From Rhizoclosmatium globosum (Eukaryota > Chytridiomycota > Chytridiomycetes > Chytridiales > Chytriomycetaceae), in NCBI GenBank assembly GCA_002104985.1, contig MCGO01000025.1:124001-188000 (forward strand): DNA of 64,000 nt. Direction: 5' to 3'. Shown here in pieces: positions 32,007-43,718 of the stretch (its first letter is position 1; each line of letters starts with the position of its first letter). The notes beneath the pieces were generated by a model. The model saw only the letters and a program-made list of their open reading frames with translations, searched no databases and was not told where the DNA came from. The position numbers and the translations under genes are program-made.

Positions 32007-33839
32007 TCAGTATTCTTTGTAATCATTTTCCTCAAGGAATGAATACAACCCTTCCCATCCCATACTTGGTGCATGAACGACAAAGTCACCTGGCTTGTAT
32101 GTTGGTTCAGGTCCCTAACCGAAGTGTAAGTATTATATAAAACAAACGTATAATCTTACAAATGTAAAAGCATTAAAGAGGTTTTGTCGTCTCTGGTCAA
32201 GTTGGTAAAGGTGTTTGGTGGTATCGTTTTTCTCATCATCATACATTCGCATCAGAGCCCATTGCTCCTGCCAAGAGTGATCATTATGCTCAGGATGATC
32301 TGCATACATTTTCCATTCTGGGATAAAAACTTGACGTGTCCATTCAGAGTTTCGAACAAAAAATGATCCAGCATTCATTGCGAGACTGATATCGCGAGCA
32401 ATCAAAATATCCATATCCAAATCAGGACGTTCGAGTGCAAGTTTTGCAAGAAGTGCACGTAACTCAATTTCACCGTTCATGATCAAGGCATCTCTTCCAT
32501 CTAAAAGCCAAACCCAATTGAAGTGATTTTCAACATTTCCAATGAGCTCTTCCAAGGTCCAAACTTTTTGCCAGACGGCGTTTTTTGCTGTTATTATGCT
32601 TTGAAGGTGATGAACTACTTCAGGATGTCTTTCACAGTATCGTTTTCGATTTCTCATTGTACGATCAAAGACTTTTTTCTCCGAATCGTCCGACATAACA
32701 GTGATGATTAAAAGCTTGTGGTTGAAAGTGTTTCCACGTATCATTAGGTCCAAATCGCTGATACTGGTTGGGATAAGACCAACATCACTTCGCTTGTACT
32801 TGTCCATCTGAAATGTAAACAGCATTTGCATAGAATCTGACCAATCAGCATGAATTTTAGCAGCAGGGCTGTTGCTGCTCGGTTTTACTGACCAGAATGA
32901 GTGAGGAATGATGGAAGCTGATTTCATGGAATCAGAATTGCGGTAAGAGAGAAGCTGGAAGTTAAACAATTCTGGTAAACGGGACCAAGTGGTGCATGAG
33001 GGGCTCAATGGTCCGAAAAAGTAATCATTAAGAAATGCCTGATCTTGATAATACCTGCCAACATCTGATTGTGATAAAACCTTGTACATTGAATTCATGC
33101 GCGATATGGAAGGTTTGAATAAGAGAACAGATGAATCCAATACGTTTTGTCCAAGTCCAAACGATGGAACAGCACCAAAATATCCATTTCCAGTTGAAAG
33201 AGAAAACACATCATCAAAAGATATTGAGTCTGAAAGCACTGAAGCTGAATCAACATAGAGGATATCGCTGAACACACCTTCAAGGCCAAACAAGTAAATT
33301 TTTGCAAAACAAGATCTACCACAAGGTTTGAATCCATCCTCGTTTGATTCCAACTTCTTTTCCTCCAATATATCAGGAACCTGTAAAAGACGCGCTCCCA
33401 AATCCAGAAAGGATGTCTTTGCTAGTTTTGATAATGGTCCAACGTGAGCAACGACGAATTCGACCCCAGGTTTATTCTTTCGAGGCAAGGATTTGAATTG
33501 ATATGCCAACAGCAGAGCATCTGCAAAATTTGTGTCATAGGTTGTGTTTGAAGTCATAGGAGCGAATATCGTAATGACAGCTCGAGATTGTGGTGGACGG
33601 ATTTTAATTGAAGGAACAAAGCCCTTCATTCTCATCTTAATTGATCCTGAACGCAAGTCACATGCTGCTGACAAAATGGTGCTGCTGACTGTGTTGGCCA
33701 ATTTGGTTGGTATTGAAGGAATCGGAACTGATTCAGGTGGTTCTATATCTGAAAGGCGAATCTGTGTGAACAAGGTAACGCAGGTTACGCAAATTAGAGC
33801 CACAAGCATGATCATAGGCATGCTTTTCGAATAAAACAT
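32007..33839 (-). CDS. Type II membrane double glycosyltransferase (GT8-like plus GT34-like)
   Basis: Two exons, 33839-32160 and 32114-32007, join to 595 residues; the last exon restores the expected C-terminal YKPGDFVVHAPSMGWEGL, which is typical of GT34. An N-terminal signal anchor (PMIMLVALICVTCVTLF, residues about 8-24) points to a Golgi type II protein. Residues about 85-300 resemble GT8 (glycogenin-like): NFADALLLAYQFKSL, SDILYVDSASVL at the metal site position, and YYQDQAFLNDYF; the DxD looks changed to VDSAS. Residues about 370-580 resemble GT34 (MNN10/GMA12 galactosyl- or mannosyltransferases): KRYCERHPEV, WVWLLDGRDALIMN and LAMNAGSFFVRNSEW. It should add sugars in the Golgi lumen. 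It is the only intact protein gene inside the tRNA inverted repeat. Confidence 0.8.
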
Positions 33840-34869
33840 AGTGGGGGAGTTTGTAGATGGCCTTGTAGTTTAGAACACGTCGCGAAGGAAGGCTTCAAAT
33901 TCAAAAAAGTTATAATATAGATCTTGCGATTGAAATCGGCGTATCCAATCAAGAATCTTTGATTTTGTTCCACCAATCACGTCATTGTTGAATTTGGTAG
34001 ACCAATCAAGTGCAACCCTATCAAAACAAATCTGATTGATGACTATTCAGTTTAAGATATTTGAAATTGCTGCCGCTTTTCGGAAGATATTGCGCTGATG
34101 TGCCGCTCTAATGTAACAAACATATCAAAGCAGTCGTTGATAGCAGCATTCATTGTGAAAACTCACTCATGTTATACACGCATAATCTCTCATATGTTTC
34201 TTTGGCAATGACGGATTGGTTCGATGGTGAACGTGGTGAACTTAGTGTGTTTTGGCGATTTAGAGGAATTGGAAGATAGAAGTTCTGACAGCGATAGTGT
34301 GGCAAGGGATACAGGTGACTGTGTTACGCTTGCACAGACAATACTAATTGGGTTCGCTCGTAGAAGACTAAGCCAACACCTGTATGAAGACTTGGATGTA
34401 GGCTCTTGGACACTGAACAGACTACTGGGATGGACCACTTGAATCGATGACTCTTGCAACTGACGCTCACACGCGATACTAAGTAGCAATGCTCGATGAT
34501 ATGTGCAAATCCGGGTTCCGAGTTATCTGATGCTGGCACGCAACCGCTTTCAATAATTCTTCTTTTATTCTTTCAATAAACGCGTCTAACAACTATGAAT
34601 ATTCCCATTTACCCCAAATCTCGGTGTAACACCAATACCACCCAACAAACACAGTAACCACCGTCCGCAGTTTCACCCACCACAATAGCAATAACGATTA
34701 CAATGGCGATGATATCCACAAGGAAATGGCGTATTCCAACTTGCTTTTGTCGTTTTGGTTATTTTGATTTAATGACAGTTTGATTAAGAAGACTATGCCT
34801 TTGAAAACCGTCACCACCAGATGTCTAAACAAACAAACGCCATTATGTTCGCGCGACATACGTAAGCGT
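33840..34869. other. Intergenic part of the inverted-repeat interior
   Basis: About 1 kb upstream of the glycosyltransferase. Overlapping frames at 34190-34489 (minus) and 34224-34442 (plus) are about 70-100 codons and show no family likeness. I see no RNA gene or mobile-element domain. The glycosyltransferase promoter should be in the part next to 33839. Confidence 0.35.
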
Positions 34870-35292
34870 TCACAGTGAATGCGCTAGTCAGGCCTTCAGC
34901 GACTGTATTCACGTATTCGATGGGTTTGTTGCTCGCATCAACCTCAATACAATTCCTTCCCTGAATCAGCGGCATTTCTTTGTTTGTTTCTTTTTCCCTT
35001 CTTCCTTGATATTACTTTTTATTCTACGATATCAAGAATCCTCTGTCAGCCCTTTTCTTTCCTTTCAATGCATGTACATTGAGGTCTGGAAAAGAAAGAC
35101 ACTCTCAACGCAGATTGGATCCGTGAGGAAATACTAATATTAATTCTGTGAGGAAATAGTAATAATCTGAATGAAGAATGTATTATTGAGTAAAAGTCAA
35201 ATGAGGGATGAAGGGGAAGGGCCCGTTTAGCTCAGTGGTAGAGTGTTTCCCTCCTAAGGAAAGGGTCGCCGGTTCAAACCCGGCATCGGGTG
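34870..35292. repeat. Right arm of large inverted repeat with tRNA
   Basis: Reverse complement of the left arm (29434-29840). The 5' flank of the tRNA from about 35110 to 35220 is nearly identical to the left arm; toward 34870 there are more substitutions and indels. The match stops exactly at the tRNA 3' end at 35292. Confidence 0.9.
35221..35292 (+). tRNA. tRNA-Arg (anticodon CCU)
   Basis: Same 72 nt as the copy at 29434-29505, on the plus strand. A box around 35228-35240 and B box GGTTCAAACCC at 35271-35281. It points away from the enclosed segment, as does the left copy. Confidence 0.93.
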
Positions 35293-35313
35293 CTATTCTC
35301 TTTGCAGGATTCG

Positions 35314-35318
35314 TTTTT
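35314..35318 (+). terminator. Pol III oligo-T terminator of right tRNA
   Basis: Five T residues 21 nt past the tRNA 3' end. They lie in sequence unrelated to the left copy, so the two tRNA genes have separate terminators. They are only 19 nt upstream of the next protein-coding ATG. Confidence 0.6.
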
Positions 35319-35336
35319 GAAGTGTTTGTGAGAAAG

Positions 35337-36269
<933 letters not shown>

Positions 36270-36358
36270 ATAAAACGTGAATAGATCGTGAATAGATCAA
36301 CACAATATTCTTTCTTATCATCCTTTTTCAGTCAGAACTGAAACAACTCTCACAAAAG

Positions 36359-37681
36359 ATGGCAACAGTCCCCAAGACCGATCTCACATCGATTTCATCA
36401 ACGACGCTTGCTGAAAAAGAAGCTGAGCTGAAGAAAGCAACGTCGGGACGAGAGTCGGAGAAGCTACTCACAACTGGAACTTTGATTGCCATCATTGGAT
36501 CAATTGGATGCTCCGTGTCGCTGGTCATGGTACGCAACGATCCTGTTCTCTTCTCAACAACAAATAGCAGATCGCTAACTGTATCCTGTGTACGAACTAC
36601 AGGTCAACAAACTAGTGCTCAACAACGGCTTTGACTTCTCATCATCGTTAACAGTATTTCACCAAGTAAGCCAACCAAACAATATTTGTAGTGTATACTG
36701 TTGCTGAACGTATCTACAGCTGACGGGTTACCTCTACTCAAGCTCGTTGATCTATTTTAAAGTCATCCCACCTCTCCCCGAGCCATTACCGGAGTATGCC
36801 TTCTCAAGGTATTACATTGCGGGACTCTATTCAGCTGGTATTGTCTTAATGAACCAGAGTTTATCAATGAACCCGGTGGCCTTTTACCAAGTATTAAAGG
36901 TAACAGTCCCCTTTCCTTTCCTCAGCTTCTTTGTTACTCAATCGTTCTGCAGATGGCATGTATCCCCGCAATTGCAATCCTTCAGTATTTCTTGTATGCC
37001 AAAAAGACTCCCCGAAAGACAGCCATCTCTCTTGGAGTTATTCTCTTGGGAGTCTTTTTCGCAACCTTCACTCCCGGCGGTAGCAGCGCTTCCTCCAAAG
37101 CTGCTAAAGCGTCGGAAACGACTGGACCAGACTGGTTCTCTGGCCTAATTACGCTTGTTGTCAGTGTTGGTGCAATCGTGACAACTGTCCTTGGACAAAT
37201 GGAAATGAACGCATCCCCAGACTTGAAACGCCTCAACAGTCTTCAAAGTATGAATGCAATGTCCTTGATCAGTTTCTTTGTCTGTCTTGCTGCGGCTGTT
37301 GTAATTGACATGAAAGTGGGTCCTGAGGACTTTGCTAGGCTCGCACTTTCTCTCATTGGATTGAACAATGTTGGCTTTGTCGAACAGCTGAAAGTTATTA
37401 TTGATAAGTTTGGATACTTTTGGTATATTTTGACAAATGAGGCGCCGTTTGGTTGGATTCTGGCAAGTTGTGCACTTGCGATTGGAGTGAATGTGTTTGG
37501 AATGAGTTTAATCAAAGGAACAAGTGCCATGACATATCAAGTTGTGGGACACCTCAAGACTGTACTTACGCTTGCTATTGGTGCCATCATGTTCGGTCGT
37601 GGCGGATTGGAAGGATTTAAAGGTGTTGGGGTTGTTATTGCATTCATTGGCATTGTCATGTACAGTCGAGACAAGATGTAG
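36359..37681 (+). CDS. SLC35E/TPT-type nucleotide-sugar transporter, copy 1
   Basis: Four exons, 36359-36529, 36603-36665, 36720-36899 and 36953-37681, join to 380 residues. It is a multi-span membrane protein of the triose-phosphate/nucleotide-sugar transporter family. Family phrases are VNKLVLNNGFDFSSSLTVFH, GIVLMNQSLSMNPVAFYQVL and GTSAMTYQVVGHLKTVLTL, the last matching the conserved TS..TYN..GH.K segment of SLC35E3. About ten membrane segments are visible. It probably carries a sugar nucleotide or related metabolite across Golgi or ER membrane. The cytosolic N terminus is Lys/Glu-rich. It is first of three tandem paralogues and shares intron positions with copy 2. Confidence 0.85.
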
Positions 37682-38087
37682 AATGGTAGTGGCGGTACTC
37701 AATTTCATTTCAAGCGGATAGAGGGAGTTGAAGTTAACTAGTTATGTTTCGTTTCGTTCATTGTTTGGGAAGAAGTGTTTTGTATTGTATTTGCAGTACA
37801 GCCTCATGTTTCATTTTACATTGTATTAGCACAGCTTTGCACAGAGGAAGTGAAAGGGGACAGTTGGCGGGATTCTGACCTGTCAAAGAACAGCTGCAAA
37901 GAATAATGCACCGCAAGAGCCGAAGTCACGGCGAACGTGTAAACAATGAAAGTACTCCGGTGTTGCTTGAACTTCCAACTAGCAGTTTGTACTTTGTATT
38001 CATGCTTTCATCTTTGCTAATGCTACCTCAACTTCAGCGGACCAAAGAAATCGCCTGCAATCTGAGCAATGTCTCTCACAACAATGC
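37682..38087. other. Intergenic region between transporter copies 1 and 2
   Basis: About 405 bp. A 63-codon frame (37906-38097) with a hydrophobic stretch is open up to the next start but in another frame, and is unsupported. The region should contain the end of copy 1 and the promoter of copy 2; no distinct motif is seen. Confidence 0.35.
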
Positions 38088-39638
38088 ATGCCAGTAGCTG
38101 GCTCTCTTGCCACACTGACCGTTCCAGACAATATTCCCCTAATTCAAGCGAACAAAGTAACCAAACATATCAAATCCTCAAGTTCTGGCGCTGAAGTCAT
38201 ATCCACTGTTCGCCATTCACGCTCTTCACTTGAAACGGAAATTGGTGATATAATCGGGGCTAAGAATCATGTGCCACGTAACGATCCAATGGTTCGATTC
38301 TTGGTGAAAATGAAAGAACGATGGAATACCAAGCCTTCTACCGTCGCGAGTTTTGTCCCTACTTCTTACATAGATATGGATGAGTTGGAAAGTTGCGATA
38401 TGCTCAATAAGGAAACGAATCTTGAAGTACAAAGTGAATCCGAGTCGCTGTTTTCTGGCGAAATATTGTTTGCAATATTAGGATCAATCTTGACATCGGT
38501 CGCTATTGTCATGGTTCGTTCCTTTTGGTTGAGTCGTTTCTTGGATGTTGACTCCAAAAACAGGTCAACAAACTCATTTTGAACAACGGGTTTCCGTTCG
38601 CGGCTACTTTGACAGCCCTTCACCAGGTTAAATATTTTGTTATTGGTTTTATGAACTGACGGCGTTCTTGACAGCTGACTGTATTTGTTGTCACGAAAGG
38701 GATGATAACATTTGGTTTTTTGGAACCTGTGCCGGACCCTTTGGCTGGATATGGCCGTATGCGCATTTTTGTAGCTTTTTTATACTCAATGAGCCTGGTT
38801 CTCATGAATCTTACCCTGTCAATGTGCTCTGTTGCGTATTATCAACTCCTCAAGGTATGCTTAAGAGTCCATACCGTAGGCTGATTTTCATCAGATGTCT
38901 TGTATTCCAACCATAGTCATACTTCAATTCCTTCTCTTCCGTCAAGTTGTTGGTGCGAGAATTATACTCTGTTTGGCAGTCATTTTGCTTGGTATCTTTG
39001 TTTCAACTGTCGTTCCAGTACTTGGTTCCCCGTCAGAGAAAAATAACGAGAGCGTGACGCCAACTGAGTCTACCAATTCTACTTTTGTCGCGGTAGTTAT
39101 CAGTTTATTCGCTGTATTGACGACTGGGTTGAATCAAATCGCTATAAACCAAGTGCAAGACCTTAAACGTCTCTCAAGCTGGCAATTAATGAACATAATG
39201 TCGAAAATTAGCTTCTTTGTCTGCTTAGCCGCAGCAGTCTTTATCGATGTGGGTGTTTCCCTTGGCGACGGTACCAGACTCCTGCTTTCAATCGTGGAAC
39301 TAGACTGGGCACTCTTCACTGCACAATCAACTGCAATATGGATCAAAGTGATGGAATTTTCTAACACTTTGAGGGATATGAGTCGAATTCCTTTGGAGTG
39401 GATTTTATGTTCGTGTCTCCTGGCTGTTGTCGTGAATGTGTTTGGAATGAGCTTGATAAAGGGGACCAGTCCTGTGACATTCCAAGTTGTTGGACATTTG
39501 AAGACGATATTAACGCTTGCAGTTGGAACTATCTGTTTTGGAACCAATGGAGCACAGGGATGGAGCTTTGTTGGAATAATGATAGCACTTGTTGGCAGTG
39601 TTCTCTATGGAAAAGAGAAAGTTGGTATTAATAAGTAA
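38088..39638 (+). CDS. SLC35E/TPT-type nucleotide-sugar transporter, copy 2 (long N terminus)
   Basis: Four exons, 38088-38513, 38564-38626, 38674-38853 and 38895-39638, join to 470 residues. The core follows copy 1 closely (VNKLILNNGFPFAATLTALH, SLVLMNLTLSMCSVAYYQLL, GTSPVTFQVVGHLKTILTL) with all three introns at the same codons. It differs by a cytosolic N terminus about 85 residues longer, rich in Ser and charged residues, and by a more divergent central loop (SEKNNESVTPTESTNST). It is the most diverged of the three. Substrate unknown. Confidence 0.85.
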
Positions 39639-39669
39639 ATGAGAAGAATATTAAAATTGTCCAGTGAAT

Positions 39670-40945
39670 ATGGCCAGATACAGCAATGAGACAGCCACAG
39701 CTTCAAATGGCCCGATCACCGAAGACGAGGCAGAAATGGGACTCTTGGGCACCGGCAAAGGCGCTGATCGCCCTGGCAAGGCCTCGGTGATCAACAAGGA
39801 GAGTGAAGAACTCTTCACTCCAGCCAAGATCTTTGCGATCGTCGGATCAATTGTTTCCTCTGTTTGCATCGTTATGGTTAGTTGGAACAAGGAGTTAGGC
39901 GGATCTAATTGAGGTACCACTCTAGGTTAACAAACTGGTTCTAAATGGAGGCTTCCCTTTTGCCGCCTCACTTACAGCCGTCCATCAGGTATGTCCTACA
40001 TTTTCCGTTGAAAATTAGATCTGAGAAGGTGCTTTGTAGGCTGTCTCATTTGTCTTTTCGTCAATGTTGATCTACTTCAAAGTCATCCCTCCAATTCCAG
40101 CCCCATTACCGGAATACAAATACACTCGTCTTTGGGTTTCTGGTTTAACTGCTACTGGAATCGTGTTAATGAACGAGTCTCTTAATCTCAACTCGGTTGC
40201 CTTCTACCAAGTGTTGAAAATGTCATGTATTCCGGCCATTGCATTTTTGCAATACATTTTGTTCAAAAAGCGTGTTGGTGATAGAGTGCTGTACACTCTT
40301 GCTATCGTTTTGTTGGGGGTTGGAATTGCTTCTTTGGCGCCTTCAGGTTCCTCCAAGACATCACAGTCGAAATCAAAAGTCTCCGTAGATTCCTCGATTT
40401 ATCAAACACTCATCGCGATTTTTGTATCTGTTGGAGCTGTCTTTATCACTTCCCTCTCGCAACTGGAGTTAAACCAATCCCCAGACTTCAAAAGGCTCAA
40501 CTCTTTCCAATCCATGAATATCATGTCGTTTTATTCTTTCTTCCTCTGCATGTTTGCAGCTGTGATGGCGGACGTTAAGATCACCATCTCTGACATCTTG
40601 AAAGTTCCAATTTCGTTAATTGGTCTAGCAGATATAACGTTTTTTGAGCAACTCGGCGTGATAAGCGATAAATTTGGGGTCATGTATGATATTATCATGA
40701 CCAAGGCACCTCTTGGATGGATTTTGGTCTCCTCCCTTATGGCAGTTTCTGTGATCGTCTTTGCCTTCTCTTTGATTAAAGGAACAAGTGCCATTACATT
40801 CCAAGTTGTCGGTCACTTAAAGACTGTGTTGACTCTTTTGATTGGTGCCGTTTTGTTTGGCTCGGCAGATCTGATGGGTTGGAAGGGTTTTGGGGTTGTA
40901 ATTGCTTTTGTTGGAATTATTTTGTATAGCAAAGAAAAGATGTAA
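39670..40945 (+). CDS. SLC35E/TPT-type nucleotide-sugar transporter, copy 3
   Basis: Three exons, 39670-39876, 39926-39988 and 40040-40945, join to 391 residues. Introns 1 and 2 are at the same positions as in copies 1 and 2; the third intron, which in those interrupts LK/M at the start of a membrane segment, is absent here, so the frame runs straight through QVLKMSCIPAIAF. Family phrases: VNKLVLNGGFPFAASLTAVH, FKVIPPIPAPLPEYKYTR and GTSAITFQVVGHLKTVLTL. Copy 3 starts only 31 nt after the stop of copy 2. Copies 1 and 3 share the IYFKVIPP loop, which copy 2 lacks. Confidence 0.87.
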
Positions 40946-41028
40946 CAGCTTTCTCTCCTTCTCTAAATAAATCGCATATAGTCTCAAATATTTTTTCTGA
41001 AAATCTTGCGGACAATACTCTGACCCCA

Positions 41029-43122
41029 ATGGAAGGAGAAGCACCAACAACACCAGGAGGCTTGGAAGCCAGTGCATCAGTTAGATTTTATGAATTGAGG
41101 TAGTGCTTATCGTTCGCTCTAATCAATTTCCAACTAGGCCAGTAAATCTCAAGGCAACTTGTTGAAATCGAAAGCTGGAACAGCCAAAACTTCAAGAGCG
41201 AATCTCAGTGAGTCAAAGCAAAGCTATGTTTTATCTCTAAATCTTGTGTTCTAGTCGCTCCAGGATCACAAACCAACCTTTTGAGAACTGGGAGTCAAAA
41301 ATCAGTTCGATCAAAAGCTCCGTCGAAACACGGCTCTCAAAATAATCTATCAACTCCAAATAGCGGAGGAAATGGAGAGGTTGCGGCTGGCGATGGCGCT
41401 GTCGAACCAAAACCGGAAGGGGTGTCAACTGAAAACAAAGAAACCGGAGAATCACCCATCAAAGACGAGAACCTAACAGAAGAACAAAAAGATCAACAAA
41501 CAGACGAAAGACTATCTCATTCGTTGGTGCAAATGAGCTCGCAGTTGTCGTTGAACGAAAATGAAAACAACGAGGAACAGGAAGACGCAATTGTTGGGGA
41601 AGAGATTCAAGTTATACCACAAGTAGCTCGTACACTTACATCTCCTTTGATGACGGCTACGGAAGTTGCCGCCGATGGAGGCTTTACGTTTGTTAATGCG
41701 GAGTATGATGGCTTTGATTTGGATGGAATCACCCACGTTGAAGACGTAGTTAGCGTGATTCCCTTGGCACTAAAAACTTACATGAGGTCTGGGAGTTATG
41801 AAGCAATGATGTTGGAAAACGTGGTTATCGATACTTCCTTGCCAGTCAAAGTAATCATCAGAACACCGATGATGCGACCAACTTCACCCACTATGGATGA
41901 AGACGAAGAGAAAAGAAAGAGGGAGGCGGAAGAAGGTGGTGCAAACGCCGATGCTTCGAAGAACTTGGACGAAGCTGCTGCTATTGCCATTGTAGAAGAG
42001 GGAATAGATCGTGAGGCCTTGATCGCGAGTATTAAAAACGAGTTAGACTTGAAAGAAAAGTACAAGATCAAGAATTCATTCTTGCAAAACAAGTTGGGCG
42101 AGTACTTCAAGCGAAAACGGGTAAGATTTACAATGATGCAAATACATCAACTAATATCGCTTATAATACTAGACTGATGATGCGCATGATGGAGAGAAAT
42201 CCGTCGCTGATCAAGAACAGCGTTATTCAAATTGCATGACGGCTCTAACAACCCTTCGTACGGAATACGAGTCTCTCAATAGCAGCAATCAAAAAATAGT
42301 CAACGAATACAAAGTGAAGTTAGAAGAACATACGGCTGAAGCTTTTGAGAAATCAGAAGAATTCATTAAGTTCAAACGCACAATTGCATTGAGCGCGGAA
42401 AACTCGCGAACAGGCAAATGTATCCCACCAAAAACATTTGCTCAACTTGAAGCGACTGATCAAAGAAAAGAAATGGAAGTTGTGGCTGTGCGACTTGATC
42501 ACATCAAGTTGAGGAACAAACTCAAACGTCATGAACAATTATTACGACAAAAGGTAATATGCAAATATTTTTACAATTTTAACACTAGCAAACAGGAAGA
42601 ACTTGCAGATGGTCTTCACCTCATTGACTTTGAACAGCTTAAAATTGAAAATCAAACATACAACGAAAAAATCGAAGAACGTAATGAGGAGTTACTGAAG
42701 TTGCGCAAAAAGATCACCAATATTGTGCAAGTTCTTACGCATGTAAAAGAAAAACTCCAGTTTGTTCAAGCAGAGAATGGCAGTTTGAGAAAAGAGTTGA
42801 AGGGATTAGATAATGATGTGGCAATAAGGAGAGACTCATTGCCTGCTTCCAAACAATCGCGTGATGCCATTAAGAACTTGAACACTTCGCTCAGGCAAAA
42901 GAATGGATTGTTGGGAAATAAGCCGTTACTCAGAGACTATGAAGACAAAGTTGTGAGTTAACATTTCAAAGACTTTTGAGCCGCATTATGATTGACTGTT
43001 GTGTGTAGGACGAAACTGACGGACTTAAAGCTCGAATTGATGAGCTTCGAACAACCCATGCTAACCTTTCCGCAGAAACCCTTTCAATTAAGCGACAAAT
43101 TCAACGGAAACTTATTGTTTGA
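41029..43122 (+). CDS. CFAP184: Cilia- and flagella-associated coiled-coil protein (CCDC96/CCDC113 family)
   Basis: Six exons, 41029-41079, 41138-41207, 41255-42120, 42173-42553, 42596-42952 and 43009-43122, join to 612 residues. The first 250 are disordered and acidic, which fits CCDC96 (CFAP184) better than the shorter CCDC113. The C-terminal half is one long coiled coil with the family signature DLKFEQ-like IDFEQLKIENQTYNEKIEER, followed by VQVLTHVKEKLQFVQ. In algae and animals this pair forms a link between radial spokes and the nexin-dynein complex of the axoneme. The gene therefore supports a flagellated life stage. The first exon donor (41080, GTTAGA) was chosen because the stronger-looking GTAGTG site gives a stop. 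Confidence 0.8.
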
Positions 43123-43209
43123 TTAAGTCTTGCATCTTCTCTTTCTCATCTAAATAAATTATTCTTTCCACAAGGGATTTACAAAATCCACTCTGAGACC
43201 CCTCCCATT

Positions 43210-43581
43210 ATGGTTTCCACACGAAGCAGCAACAAGCGAGCAGCTTCAGCTACAAGTACGAAAGAAGCAACGTCTCCAGTTAAGGCCAAAAAGACAAAGA
43301 CTAGTCCTCTTCCCTTCAAGAAAAGTGACTTGGAAAAGAAAAAGAAGTCTTTGAACAAAGTTACTCCTCCTAAGCCAGCCCCAAACACGAACCGCGTGCC
43401 TCACCCTAAAAAGCTTGCTGATGCAAAAAGTAAATTGAAGGTTGTTACAACAAATATCAAGACTGGAGTAGTGGTGAAGGCGTCATCACCTGCTTCTCCC
43501 CAAAAAGCCGCCAGCTCGCCGTCAAAGTCGCCTGTGAGACTTGTTTCTCCAGTAAAGAGACCAAGATCTGCTGAGAAGTAA
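43210..43581 (+). CDS. Small Lys/Pro/Ser-rich basic protein, unknown function
   Basis: One intronless frame of 123 codons. It is strongly basic, with VKAKKTKTSPLPFKKSD, KKKKSLNKVTPPKP and repeated SPxK-type motifs near the C terminus (SPVKRPRSAEK). This composition fits a nuclear or chromatin-associated protein, reminiscent of linker-histone tails, but no globular domain is present. I do not recognise a family. Confidence 0.55.
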   Translation: MVSTRSSNKRAASATSTKEATSPVKAKKTKTSPLPFKKSDLEKKKKSLNKVTPPKPAPNTNRVPHPKKLADAKSKLKVVTTNIKTGVVVKASSPASPQKAASSPSKSPVRLVSPVKRPRSAEK

Positions 43582-43718
43582 TGCGTGTATCTTTAAAATA
43601 TGACGTATTCGTTCTTTCCTTATTCCCTGCTGCTCCGATAATAAATATCTATTCTTTCAAAATATCCATCAGAAATTGAATAAGTAAACGTTCCGTAAAT
43701 TTCCATAAGAAAGGAAAG

